64,000 nt of DNA from Angustibacter sp. Root456 (GTDB lineage: Bacteria; Actinomycetota; Actinomycetes; Actinomycetales; Angustibacteraceae). Below are positions 45,273 to 54,259 of this stretch, piece by piece. The stretch lies in contig NZ_LMER01000019.1 in NCBI RefSeq assembly GCF_001426435.1, positions 106,382 to 170,381 on the forward strand. The letters run 5' to 3'. The number at the start of each line of letters is the position of its first letter. Position 1 is the first letter of the stretch. Below the pieces are notes generated by a model that saw only the letters and a program-made list of their open reading frames with translations, was not told the origin of the DNA and searched no databases. The position numbers and the translations under genes were made by a program.

Positions 45273-46390
45273 CCGTCACCTCGTCCGACCACACCGCATC
45301 CGGCCAGCCCGTGTCCGCCACCGGCACGCCGGGCGCCATCGGCGGTCGCCGCCGACTCGGCGGCCCCCTGCGCGCCCTGGGCTGGGTCGCCCTGCTCATC
45401 GTCGGCTACCTGCTGCCCACGCTGCTGGGCGGCGGTAACCAGATCTACACGACGTTCGTGCTGGTCGCGATCTTCGCGATCATGTCCTACGGCAACGACG
45501 TCGTGCTGTCGTACCTGGGGGAGGTGAGCCTGGGGCACACGCTGTTCTGGGCCGCGGGTGCCTACACGACCGCGATGGTCACCGTGCGGTCCGGCTGGGC
45601 GCCGCTCCCGGCGCTGCTGCTGGCGCTCGTGGTGGCCGTGGTCCTCGCTCTCGTCCTCGGGCTCGCGACGCTGCGCACGCGAGAGTTCGTGTTCTCGCTC
45701 GTGACGTACGCCGCCGCGATCATCGGCCTCACCGTGGTGTCGAGCAGCGACGCGCTCGGCGGGTCGGACGGCCTGGTCGGCGTGCCGCTGCTGACCCTTC
45801 CCGCGATGGGTGGACAGTACGTCGTTCGCACCAACGCCGACCTGTGGCCCATAGCGTTCCTGCTGCTGGTGCTGGTGATCGCGCTGATCGCGCGGTTCCG
45901 CCGTTCGCGGCTCGGCGCCACCGCCCTGATGGCGCAGATGAACGGCGACCTCGCGACGTCCATGGGCGTCGACGTGCGGCGCACCCGCGTCCTGGTCTTC
46001 GTGCTCTCCGCGCCGGTGACGGCCCTCGCCGGCTGGCTGTACGCCTACCAGCGCAGCTACGTCAGCCCGGACCTGCTGTCGTCCTTCTTCCTGCTGTTCA
46101 TGCTGACCGCGGTGATCCTGCCTGGACGACGCCAGCTGCTGGGGCCTCTCGTCGGCGCGGCGCTGCTCACCGGTCAGCAGCAGCTCGCGTCGTTCGGCGG
46201 CGACGCCGACAAGATCGTGCTCGGTGGGGTTCTCGCCGCCGTGCTCCTGCTGTCCCCCAACGGGCTCGTCGGGATCTGGCACGCCCTGGCGCGCCGGGCT
46301 CGACGTCGTCCCGGCACCGCCGAGGCTCCTGCCGGGGCCCCGGCCCCCGAGGCCGCGGCCTCTGCAGACCCCGCCAACCGCACCCACTGA
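45269..46390 (+). CDS. ABC importer permease (LivM-like)
   Basis: A 373-residue permease with a hydrophilic N-terminal 40 residues, about nine or ten transmembrane helices and the LivM segment YGNDVVLSYLGEVSLGHTLF. The usual GG-x(2)-G coupling region reads LLPGRRQLLGPLVGAALLTG, in which the Gly-Gly is replaced by ProGly-ArgArg, a mild deviation. The C-terminus is an Ala/Pro-rich cytoplasmic tail. It ends the importer genes; the next gene follows after 13 bases. Confidence 0.9.
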   Translation: MTVTSSDHTASGQPVSATGTPGAIGGRRRLGGPLRALGWVALLIVGYLLPTLLGGGNQIYTTFVLVAIFAIMSYGNDVVLSYLGEVSLGHTLFWAAGAYTTAMVTVRSGWAPLPALLLALVVAVVLALVLGLATLRTREFVFSLVTYAAAIIGLTVVSSSDALGGSDGLVGVPLLTLPAMGGQYVVRTNADLWPIAFLLLVLVIALIARFRRSRLGATALMAQMNGDLATSMGVDVRRTRVLVFVLSAPVTALAGWLYAYQRSYVSPDLLSSFFLLFMLTAVILPGRRQLLGPLVGAALLTGQQQLASFGGDADKIVLGGVLAAVLLLSPNGLVGIWHALARRARRRPGTAEAPAGAPAPEAAASADPANRTH

Positions 46391-46403
46391 TTGGAGGGCG
46401 GAC

Positions 46404-47588
46404 GTGTCCGTCATCTGGGAACCCGAGCTCGACGACTCCGGCCGCACGTGGCGCGAGCGTGCCCGCAGCCTGTCCGCGGAGTACTTCGCCCCGCTCGCCG
46501 AGGAGCTCGACCGCGAGCAGCGCTACCCCTGGGAGAGCGTGAAGGTGCTCACCGAGCACGGCCTGGCCGGCCTGTTCGTCGGCACCGAGTACGGCGGCCA
46601 GGGGGCCAGCTTCGAGACCACCTGCGCCGTCATCGAGGAGGTCTCACGGGCGTGCGCGTCCACCGGGGCGATCCTCACGGCGTACGCGCTGGGCGGCACG
46701 CCGCTGGTGCTGGCGGGCACCGACGAGCAGAAGCGCACCTACCTGGGCGGTATGGCCCAGGGCCGCGCGGTCAGCTTCGCCCTCACCGAGGTGGGCGCCG
46801 GCAGCGACGCCGCACGGATCCGGACCACCGCCGAGCGCGAGGGCGACGGCTGGCGGATCCGCGGCGAGAAGATCTACATCGGCAACGGCGGCGCCTCGCA
46901 GCACTACGTGGTGTTCGCGCTCACCGACCCCGCCGCGGGCACCCGCGGCATCACCGCGTTCATGGTCGACAAGGACGCCGACGGCGTCACGATCGACCGG
47001 TACGAGGACAAGATGGGGATCCGCGGCACGCAGACCAGCAACCTCAAGCTCGACACCGTCGTGCGGGACGAGGACGTGCTCGGCGAGCTGAACCGCGGCA
47101 TGAAGCTCGCCATGCTCACGCTCAACGCCGGCCGGATCAGCGTCGCCGCGCAGTCGATGGGCGTCGGCCTCGCGGGGTACGACCTGGCCAGCCGCGAGGC
47201 CACCCGTCGCCAGACCTTCGGCACCCCGATCATCGACAACCAGGGCATCTCGTTCCCCCTGGCCGACATCGCGACCGGCCTGACCGCGGCACGGATGATC
47301 ACCTTCCAGGCGGCCCGTACCTACCAGGAGGGCGGCGACGTCTCCGTCCTCGGAGCGATGGCCAAGCTCTACGCCAGCGAGGTGGCGCACCGGGCGGTCG
47401 ACACCGCCGTCCAGGTGTACGGCGGCGACGGGTTCTGCAAGCCGTGCCCCGCGGAGCGGCTGTACCGCGACCAGCGCATCCTCGAGATCTACGAGGGCAC
47501 CTCCGAGATCCAGCGTCTCGTGCTCGGCCGCGCGATCAAGGCCGAGGCGCAGGCAGCGGCGAAGGCGGCCGGCGAGGTGGAGGCGTGA
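46404..47588 (+). CDS. acyl-CoA dehydrogenase
   Basis: A 394-residue FAD-dependent acyl-CoA dehydrogenase introducing the alpha-beta double bond. Recognised are the FAD segments FALTEVGAGSDAARIRTTA and YIGNGG, the motif QVYGGDGFCKPCPAERLYRD, and the catalytic-base region ILEIYEGTSEIQRLVLGR (Glu in YEGT). It is a single-domain, normal-length enzyme, in contrast with the double dehydrogenase at 56716. GTG 46404 follows TTGGAGGG. It overlaps the next gene by 4 bp. Confidence 0.93.
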   Translation: MSVIWEPELDDSGRTWRERARSLSAEYFAPLAEELDREQRYPWESVKVLTEHGLAGLFVGTEYGGQGASFETTCAVIEEVSRACASTGAILTAYALGGTPLVLAGTDEQKRTYLGGMAQGRAVSFALTEVGAGSDAARIRTTAEREGDGWRIRGEKIYIGNGGASQHYVVFALTDPAAGTRGITAFMVDKDADGVTIDRYEDKMGIRGTQTSNLKLDTVVRDEDVLGELNRGMKLAMLTLNAGRISVAAQSMGVGLAGYDLASREATRRQTFGTPIIDNQGISFPLADIATGLTAARMITFQAARTYQEGGDVSVLGAMAKLYASEVAHRAVDTAVQVYGGDGFCKPCPAERLYRDQRILEIYEGTSEIQRLVLGRAIKAEAQAAAKAAGEVEA

Positions 47589-48409
47589 CCCACGCGTCCT
47601 GGTCGCTCGACGTGCCGTGGCCGGCTGCCGGTCGCCAGCGGGTCTACGACCTCGCGCAGCAGATGTACACGGGCATCCCGCACCACCCGAACCACCCGCC
47701 GTACGGGTTCACGCTGACCAAGCAGCACGGCGAGGTCATGTACCCGGACGGCGTCTCCGCGGCCTCCGAGATGATCACCACCGGCGGCCACGTGGGGACG
47801 CACGTCGACGGTCTGGCCCACGTCTCGCGGCTCGGGCAGGTGTACGGCGGCGTCGACATCACGAAGAACCAGTCGTACTCCGAGGGCATGAAGGAGGTGT
47901 CGGTGCACGAGCTCGCGCCGTTCTTCGCGCGCGGGCACCTCGTCGACGCCACGGTCGCGCTCGGCCGGCCGCTGACTGCGCAGGACGGCGTCGACGCGGA
48001 CCTGCTCGAGGCGTGGTTCAGCGAGCACGAGCGTCCCGAGCCCGGGTCGGTCGTCCTGGTGCGCACCGGCTGGGACCAGCACTGGTCCGACAACGCGACG
48101 TACCTCGGCACCAACGACGGCGCGCCGGGCGTCGTCCTGTCGGGCGCGCGCTGGCTCACCGACCACGGCGTCGTGGCGACCGGCGCGGACACCGTGGCCT
48201 ACGAGCGGATGCCCATGCCGAGCATCGAGGTGCACTGCCACCTGCTCGTCGAGAACGGGGTCCCCATCATGGAGGCCATGAACCTGGCCCCGATCGCTCG
48301 TGACGAGGTGTGGGAGTTCTTCTTCACCGCCTCGCCTCTGCCCATCCGCGGCGGCACCGGCTCGCCGATCCGCCCGCTCGCGCTCGTCCCCGAGGAGGCG
48401 CAGGCATGA
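47585..48409 (+). CDS. cyclase-family metal-dependent hydrolase
   Basis: A 274-residue member of the cyclase/kynurenine-formamidase family (PF04199). The metal-binding motif H-x-G-T-H-x-D-x3-H appears as GHVGTHVDGLAHVS at about residues 67-80. Relatives hydrolyse formamides or C-C or lactone bonds (kynurenine formamidase, isatin hydrolase, some ring-opening hydrolases). In this operon it may open a ring or cleave an amide or lactone of the imported compound, but the reaction is not determined. Its length is 40-60 residues above the shortest members. GTG 47585 overlaps the previous stop. Confidence 0.85.
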   Translation: MTHASWSLDVPWPAAGRQRVYDLAQQMYTGIPHHPNHPPYGFTLTKQHGEVMYPDGVSAASEMITTGGHVGTHVDGLAHVSRLGQVYGGVDITKNQSYSEGMKEVSVHELAPFFARGHLVDATVALGRPLTAQDGVDADLLEAWFSEHERPEPGSVVLVRTGWDQHWSDNATYLGTNDGAPGVVLSGARWLTDHGVVATGADTVAYERMPMPSIEVHCHLLVENGVPIMEAMNLAPIARDEVWEFFFTASPLPIRGGTGSPIRPLALVPEEAQA

Positions 48410-49038
48410 GCTCCCCGCTGTCGCGGTCCGGCTCCGGCCCGGGCCAGCGCGAGATCCTCGAGGCGGCCGCGATCGCCTTCACCCGCAGCGGTTTCGCGGC
48501 CACGACGATCGACGACATCGCCGACCTGCTCAAGGCCACCAAGGGTCGGGTCTACCACTACTACCGGGCCAAGGCCGACATCTTCCTCGACGTCGTGCTG
48601 ACCGGCATGGAGGAGATGATCGCCGGCGCCCAGCCGATCGCGGTCGCCGCAGACGTCGAGCCGGAGAGCCGCCTGTGGCGCATGGCCCACCACCACGCCG
48701 GGCTGATGATGACCCGCAACTCCTTCCAGCGGGTCGCCGTGCAGGCCGTGGAGATGCACCGGCTCAGCGAGGCGCCCGCGCAGGCGCAAGCCCTCGAGAA
48801 GGTGATCGCCATGCGCGACCAGTACGAGCAGCTCTTCGCCGACGTGATCGAGGAGGGCAAGCAGAAGGGCGTCTTCCGGGACGTCGACAGCCGCCTCGCC
48901 ACCAAGCCGGCACTCGGCGCCCTGAACTGGATCAGCCTCTGGTACGACCCCGACCGCGGCGACTGGTCGACGGTGCAGCGGGTCGCCAGCGAGTACGCCG
49001 ACTTCATCGTCAACGGACTGCGAAGGAGCCGGGCATGA
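48406..49038 (+). CDS. TetR-family transcriptional regulator
   Basis: A 210-residue TetR repressor. The N-terminal helix-turn-helix (about residues 12-58) reads REILEAAAIAFTRSGFAATTIDDIADLLKATKGRVYHYY in outline, and the remainder is a helical ligand domain ending WYDPDRGDWSTVQRV. The placing inside a CoA-ester catabolic operon suggests it senses an acyl-CoA intermediate and represses the cluster. The palindrome at 41437-41459 is a candidate site. It is translationally coupled at both ends (4-bp overlaps). Confidence 0.92.
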   Translation: MSSPLSRSGSGPGQREILEAAAIAFTRSGFAATTIDDIADLLKATKGRVYHYYRAKADIFLDVVLTGMEEMIAGAQPIAVAADVEPESRLWRMAHHHAGLMMTRNSFQRVAVQAVEMHRLSEAPAQAQALEKVIAMRDQYEQLFADVIEEGKQKGVFRDVDSRLATKPALGALNWISLWYDPDRGDWSTVQRVASEYADFIVNGLRRSRA

Positions 49039-50366
49039 GCACCGGGACGCCGTACAGCGAGCGGTACTGGGACCACGTCGAGACGCTGGACCGCGAGCAG
49101 CTCGCGGCGCAGCAGCTGACCGCGTTGCAGCGCCAGCTCGCGCAGGTGGGCCAGCGCAGCTCCTTCTACCGCGAGCAGTGGGCCGGGTTGGGTTTCGAGC
49201 CCGGTGACCTGAGGTCGCTCGAGGACCTGCGGGCGCTGCCCATGGTGAGCAAGGCCGACTACGTGCGCAGCCTCGACCAGGACCCGCCGTGGGGCTCGAT
49301 GGCCGCGGCCGAGCCACGAGACCGCCGACGCGTGCACTTCTCGTCAGGGACGACGGGCCGGCCCACCCCCGTGCTCTGGACCCAGTACGACCTCGACCGC
49401 TGGGCGGACCTGTACGCGCGCTCGGCTTACAGCCAGGGCGTGCGCGACAACGACGTGTACCAGTGCCTCTTCGGGTACGCCTGGTTCGTCGGCGGCCTCG
49501 GCGCGACTGCCGGCTACGAGCGGATCGGCGCCACCGTGCTGCCAGGCGGCTCGAGCGAGACCGAGCGGCAGATCGACACGATCTTCCGCTACGGCACCAC
49601 CGCGATCAGCGGCACGCCGTCGTTCATGCTGCACCTTGCCGAGACCGCCGAGGCGCTCGGCACGCCGCTCACCGGCTCGTCCGTGAGCCGCATCCAGGTG
49701 GGCGGCGAGCCAGGGGCCGGCGTGCCTGCGACTCGGGCGCACATCGAGCAGCGGTGGGGCGCCAAGTGCTTCGACGGCTACGGCAGCCTGGAGTTCCAGC
49801 CCATCGCGTGGGAGTGCGAGAGCCAACAGGGCGGCCACCTCGCGGAGGACTTCGCGTACGCCGAGGTCGTCGACGCCGAGACGCACGAGCCGGTGCCGGA
49901 CGGCACGCCCGGCGTCCTGGTGCTGACCCACCTCGACAAGCAGGCGACGCCGCTCGTGCGCTGGTGGACCGGTGACGTCGTCGTCCGCGACAGCACGCGC
50001 TGCGAGTGCGGTCGCACCCTGGCCCGGCTGCCCGGGGGAGTGGTGGGCCGCGCTGACGACATGCTCGTCGTCCGCGGCGTGAACCTGTTCCCCAGCGCGG
50101 TGGAGCAGGTCGTGCGCCGCACCGAGGGCACCACCGGCGAGTACCTCATCGTCCTCGACGACGACGTGACCGACGGCGTGACGGGCTACCTGACGGGCAT
50201 CAAGCTGCGCGTCGAGATCGAGCCCGGCTGCACCCGGGACGTCGCGCACGAGCTCGCGGCGGCCGTGCGCGCCGAGCTCACGGTCCGCTGCCTCGTCGAG
50301 GTGGCGCCAGCCGGCTCGCTGCCGCGCAGCACGCACAAGAGCAAGCGGGTCGTGACGGTGAGCTGA
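49035..50366 (+). CDS. PaaK-like acyl/aryl-CoA ligase
   Basis: A 443-residue adenylate-forming enzyme of the phenylacetate-CoA ligase type. The ATP loop is HFSSGTTGRPTPV, the central motif WFVGGLGATAGYERIG, the acetyl/aryl pocket region KCFDGYGSLEFQP (Y-G-x-x-E), the C-terminal hinge RTLARLPGGVVGRADDMLVVRG, and the catalytic Lys region HKSKRV. It activates a carboxylic acid to its CoA ester with ATP to AMP and probably performs the first step after import. CECG near residue 322 may bind zinc, as in some PaaK relatives. It overlaps the TetR stop; a gap of 64 bases then precedes the thiolase. Confidence 0.88.
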   Translation: MSTGTPYSERYWDHVETLDREQLAAQQLTALQRQLAQVGQRSSFYREQWAGLGFEPGDLRSLEDLRALPMVSKADYVRSLDQDPPWGSMAAAEPRDRRRVHFSSGTTGRPTPVLWTQYDLDRWADLYARSAYSQGVRDNDVYQCLFGYAWFVGGLGATAGYERIGATVLPGGSSETERQIDTIFRYGTTAISGTPSFMLHLAETAEALGTPLTGSSVSRIQVGGEPGAGVPATRAHIEQRWGAKCFDGYGSLEFQPIAWECESQQGGHLAEDFAYAEVVDAETHEPVPDGTPGVLVLTHLDKQATPLVRWWTGDVVVRDSTRCECGRTLARLPGGVVGRADDMLVVRGVNLFPSAVEQVVRRTEGTTGEYLIVLDDDVTDGVTGYLTGIKLRVEIEPGCTRDVAHELAAAVRAELTVRCLVEVAPAGSLPRSTHKSKRVVTVS

Positions 50367-50430
50367 GAGACCCGCGCCACTCCCGCACGACACCAGGACC
50401 AGCACAGAGCACCAGGAGACGGAGACCGAG

Positions 50431-51609
50431 ATGACCAGAGAAGCCTTCCTCGTGGGTGGCGTCCGCACGCCCCACGGCCGCTACGGCGGGTCGCTGCGCG
50501 ACGTTCGGGTGGTCGAGCTCGGCGGTCTCGCCGGTGAGGCGGCGCTCGAGCGCGCGGGCCTGCCAGGTGACGCGGTCGACGAGACGATCGTCAGCAACTG
50601 CCGGCAGGCCGGCAACGGCCCCAACCCCGGCCGGCAGATCTCGCTGCGAGCCGGTGTGGCACAGCACGTCCCCGCGCAGACGATCAACATGGCGTGCGCG
50701 TCGGGCCTGAAGACCGTGCAGCTGGCCCGCCAGTCGGTGCTGTCCGGCGAGGCCGACGCGGTGCTCGCCATCGCGGCCGAGAGCATGAGCACGATGCCCT
50801 TCATCGCGCCCTACTCGTTGCGGTGGGACGGCGCCCGGCGCGGTGACATCACGCTGGCCGACGGGTGGAAGGACGGCGGAACCGACCCGATCTGCGGGCT
50901 GAACATGGGTCAGACCGCGGAGAAGGTGGCCCAGAAGTTCGGCGTCTCGCGCGAGGCCCAGGACGCGTGGTCGGTGCGCAGCCACCAGCGGCTGCTGCGC
51001 GCGTGGGAGGAGGGCCGCTTCGCCCACGAGGTCGTGCCGGTCTCGACCGACGACGGCAGCCTCGACCAGGACGAGACCGTCCGCCGCGACACCGACCTCG
51101 AGCGGATGGCCCGGCTGCGGCCGGCGTTCCAGCAGGACGGCACCGTCACGGCCGGCAACTCCAGCCAGATGGCCGACGGCGCAGCGGCTCTCGTCGTGGC
51201 GAGCGGCGAGGCGGTCGAGCGCCACGGGCTGGTGCCCCGCGCTCGGATGCTGTCGTTCGCGGCCGTCGGCGTCGACCCCAGCATGATGGGCATCGGGCCG
51301 ACGCACGCGATCCCGCTCGCGCTGGAGCGGGCCGGCCTCGATGTGGGCGCGGTCGACGTGTTCGAGATCAACGAGGCGTTCGCCGCGCAGATCGTGCAGA
51401 ACGTCACCGAGCTCGGGTTGGACGAGGAGCGGGTCAACGTCAACGGCGGCGGCATCGCGCTCGGCCACCCCACCGGCCAGAGCGGCCTGCGCATCGTGGT
51501 GTCGCTGATGAACGAGCTCGAGCGCCGGGGCGCGCGCTACGGCGTCGCGAGCCTGTGCGTCGGCGGAGGGCAGGGCGTCGCCGCGGTGATCGAGAGGGTG
51601 CAGGCGTGA
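50431..51609 (+). CDS. acetyl-CoA acyltransferase (thiolase)
   Basis: A 392-residue thiolase. The nucleophile C89 is in NMACASGLK, the loop FEINEAFAAQ gives Asn-Glu-Ala-Phe, the His is in GGGIALGHPTGQSG, and the second Cys in SLCVGGGQG. It performs CoA-dependent cleavage of a 3-ketoacyl-CoA (or the reverse). The sequence is of the biosynthetic/degradative acetyl-CoA acetyltransferase group and not the SCP2 or lipid-transfer type. GGAGACGGAGA precedes ATG 50431. It starts the uninterrupted run of overlapping genes that continues to 63471. Confidence 0.94.
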   Translation: MTREAFLVGGVRTPHGRYGGSLRDVRVVELGGLAGEAALERAGLPGDAVDETIVSNCRQAGNGPNPGRQISLRAGVAQHVPAQTINMACASGLKTVQLARQSVLSGEADAVLAIAAESMSTMPFIAPYSLRWDGARRGDITLADGWKDGGTDPICGLNMGQTAEKVAQKFGVSREAQDAWSVRSHQRLLRAWEEGRFAHEVVPVSTDDGSLDQDETVRRDTDLERMARLRPAFQQDGTVTAGNSSQMADGAAALVVASGEAVERHGLVPRARMLSFAAVGVDPSMMGIGPTHAIPLALERAGLDVGAVDVFEINEAFAAQIVQNVTELGLDEERVNVNGGGIALGHPTGQSGLRIVVSLMNELERRGARYGVASLCVGGGQGVAAVIERVQA

Positions 51610-53126
51610 GCGACCTGGACGGCCTTCGGGTCGTGGTCGTCGGGCTCGGCCCGATGGGCCGCGGTATCGCGCGGGTCTTTGACCGGGCCGGCGCGCAGGT
51701 GCGCGTCGTCGACGTGACACCCGAGGCGACCGCGGCCGGGCTGGCCGCCATCGACGACGACGCCCGCGCGGACGGCGACACGCTGGGGTCCGTGACCGGC
51801 CACACCCTCGAGGAGGCGGTGGCCGACGCCGACGTGCTCGTCGAGGCCGTCGTCGAGAACATGGACGTCAAGCGCGACCTGCTCGCCCGCGTGGCGGCCG
51901 CCGGGCCGTCGGACCTGCTCGTCGCGAGCAACACGTCGTCCTTGAGCGTCAGTGAGATGGGCCGCGCGCTCGGCGACCCCGAGCGCCTGGTCGGGCTGCA
52001 CTTCTTCAACCCGCCCACCAAGATGCGGCTGGTCGAGGTGATCCTCGGGGCGGGCACGAGCGACAAGGTGGCGGCCCGTGCGCGCGAGCTCGTGGAGGCC
52101 ATCGGCAAGACGCCGGTGGTGTGCCGCGACTCGCCGAACTTCGTCGTCAACCGGGTCTGCCGACCGCTGTACTACGAGGCCCAGCTCCTTGCGGCGCAAG
52201 GGATCGAACCCGCCGTGGTGGACGCTGCCGCCACCGGCGCGCTGGGACACCCGATGGGGCCGCTGACGCTGCTCGACTTCACCGGGCTGCACACGCATCT
52301 CGCGTCGTCCGAGACCGCCCTGCGCGAGTTCGGCGACCCGCGCTACCGACCGATCCCGCAGGTGCGCGGGCTCGTGCGGGCCGGGATGACGGGGCGCGCC
52401 GCGGGGCGCGGGTTCTACGACTACGCGGTCGAGAAGCCGCGCGACGCCGTGCAGCGCGTGGTGCGCCGCCCCGGCGACGCGGGCGGCGCGAGCGTCGCCT
52501 TCTCCGGCCCGGACGCCCCCGCGACGGAGTCGACGTCCTCCACCGGCACCGACGGCGATGGCGTCGTCGTCTACTCGTGCCACGGGGCGCCCACCACGCA
52601 GGACGTCTCGGCGGTGCGCGAGCTCGTCGAGGGCGGCGCGCAGGTCGTCGTCGACAGCTCGGACGGCGGCTGGCTGGAGGTGCTGCCGGACGGCGTGGGT
52701 TGGCTGCGGCTGCACCGCTCGCCGCGCGGCGAGGCGTTCGCGGAGGTCGTCCACGACGAGGTGGCCGGCATCCGTCCGACGCCGGCCGTCGCGATGGTGC
52801 TGGACGCCCTGGGCGCAGCGAGCGTGGAGGTGCTGGCCCTGCCCGGGTTCGTTGCCGACCGGCTCGCGCACTGCATGGTCAACGAGGCCAGCGTCGTCGT
52901 GGAGGAGGGGACCGCGACGGCGGACGACGTCGACGTCGCCCTGCGGCTCGCGATGAACCACCCCACCGGCCCGTTCGAGCGGCTGGCCCAGGACGGCCCG
53001 GCGCGCGTGCACGCGTCGCTGCGCTCGATGGCCGACCTGTTCGGCGACCCGCGCTACCGGCCGTCCCAGCTGCTGCGTCGCCAGGCCCTCAGCAGGGACG
53101 CGGCGCCGGCGCGAGGCACGAGCTGA
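51606..53126 (+). CDS. 3-hydroxyacyl-CoA dehydrogenase (two C-terminal domains)
   Basis: A 506-residue NAD-dependent dehydrogenase. Residues 1-185 form the Rossmann domain with GLGPMGRG (about 13-20), SNTSSLSVSEM and the active-site HFFNPP. Two 3HCDH C-terminal domains follow, about residues 187-280 (FVVNRVCRPLYYEA) and about 400-495 (FVADRLAHCMVNEA), separated by an unusual Ala/Asp-rich link. This two-copy arrangement is that of PaaH/PaaC-like enzymes. It oxidises a 3-hydroxyacyl-CoA. GTG 51606 overlaps the thiolase stop and the end overlaps the next ATG (TGATG). Confidence 0.92.
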   Translation: MSDLDGLRVVVVGLGPMGRGIARVFDRAGAQVRVVDVTPEATAAGLAAIDDDARADGDTLGSVTGHTLEEAVADADVLVEAVVENMDVKRDLLARVAAAGPSDLLVASNTSSLSVSEMGRALGDPERLVGLHFFNPPTKMRLVEVILGAGTSDKVAARARELVEAIGKTPVVCRDSPNFVVNRVCRPLYYEAQLLAAQGIEPAVVDAAATGALGHPMGPLTLLDFTGLHTHLASSETALREFGDPRYRPIPQVRGLVRAGMTGRAAGRGFYDYAVEKPRDAVQRVVRRPGDAGGASVAFSGPDAPATESTSSTGTDGDGVVVYSCHGAPTTQDVSAVRELVEGGAQVVVDSSDGGWLEVLPDGVGWLRLHRSPRGEAFAEVVHDEVAGIRPTPAVAMVLDALGAASVEVLALPGFVADRLAHCMVNEASVVVEEGTATADDVDVALRLAMNHPTGPFERLAQDGPARVHASLRSMADLFGDPRYRPSQLLRRQALSRDAAPARGTS

Positions 53127-54259
53127 TGGTGCCGGCGCCCTTGCGGGGACTGCGGGTCGTCGACCTGAGCCAGTACATCGCCGGCTCGGTCTGCGGCCAG
53201 CTGCTCGCCGACTTCGGCGCCGAAGTGCTCAAGGTCGAGCCGCTCGCCGGCGACCCTTCGCGGGCCCTGCCGGGCAGCCGCTTCGGCAGCCCCTACTTCC
53301 GGACGTACAACACCGGCAAGCAGGCGACCGCCCTCGACCTGCACGACGCCGGTGACCGTGGGCGGCTCGACGAGCTGCTCGCGGACGCCGACGCGCTGGT
53401 CATGAACTTCGGCCTACGCACCCGCGAGCGGCTGGGCCTGGACTGGCCGGCGCTTCACGCAGCCTTCCCGCGGCTCGTCGTGACGCTCGTCAGCGCGTAC
53501 GGCGCAGACGACGCACGCACCTGCTTCGACTCGATCGCGCAGGCGGTCAGTGGTTTCGCGCTGCTCAACGCCGCCGAGGACGGCCGGCCGCGGATCAGCG
53601 CGGGCTACCCGACCGACGTCCTGAGCGGGCTCTATGCCGGGTTGTCGACGGCCATGGCCCTCGCGGACGCCGAGCGTACCGACGGCCTGCTGGTCGACGT
53701 CGCGATGAGCGAGGTCGCGGTGGCAGCGCTGACCGGGCCGGCGGCCCTGGTGGCCGCCGAGGAGGGCACGTTCCGGCCGGGGCGAGGCAATGCGGACGCG
53801 GCGACCGCGCCGTCCAACGTCTACCGCTGCACGGACGGCTTCGCGTACGTGTACGCGGGCCTCGACAAGCACTGGTCGCGGTTGCGTCCGGTGCTGGAGG
53901 CGGACCTCGGGCCCCTGGCGGACACCGACGCTCAGCAGCGGCTCGCCGATCCCGGCCGATGGGACGACGTGGTCGAGGCGTGGACCCAGCGCCGTTCCGT
54001 CCGAGAGGTCTGCGACCTGATGGCGGCGCTCGACGTACCGGCCGGCCCGGTGCGCGACCCCGTGGAGGCGCTGCGGGCGACCCGGGCCGAGCGGCCGGGA
54101 TCGGTCGTCGTCCAGGGGGACGACGGCGCCGGCGTCCCGCAGCTGCCAGTGACGTTCGACGGCGTGCGCCCGTCGCGCACGGCGGCACCCGCTCTGCCCA
54201 CCGCAAACCGTCCCGATCGCATTGCTGCGCAACCACTCCAGGAAGAGGCCACCCGATGA
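53126..54259 (+). CDS. family III CoA-transferase (CaiB/BaiF-like)
   Basis: A 377-residue CoA-transferase. The opening block LRGLRVVDLSQYIAGSVCGQLL and LADFGAEVLKVEP are family hallmarks, and D135 in FDSIAQAVSG is at the position of the Asp that forms the acyl anhydride. Family members move CoA between carboxylates without ATP. Here it could recycle CoA from a product to the incoming acid. The C-terminal part is shorter than in many members (380-440). It starts at ATG 53126 sharing one base with the previous stop. Confidence 0.9.
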   Translation: MVPAPLRGLRVVDLSQYIAGSVCGQLLADFGAEVLKVEPLAGDPSRALPGSRFGSPYFRTYNTGKQATALDLHDAGDRGRLDELLADADALVMNFGLRTRERLGLDWPALHAAFPRLVVTLVSAYGADDARTCFDSIAQAVSGFALLNAAEDGRPRISAGYPTDVLSGLYAGLSTAMALADAERTDGLLVDVAMSEVAVAALTGPAALVAAEEGTFRPGRGNADAATAPSNVYRCTDGFAYVYAGLDKHWSRLRPVLEADLGPLADTDAQQRLADPGRWDDVVEAWTQRRSVREVCDLMAALDVPAGPVRDPVEALRATRAERPGSVVVQGDDGAGVPQLPVTFDGVRPSRTAAPALPTANRPDRIAAQPLQEEATR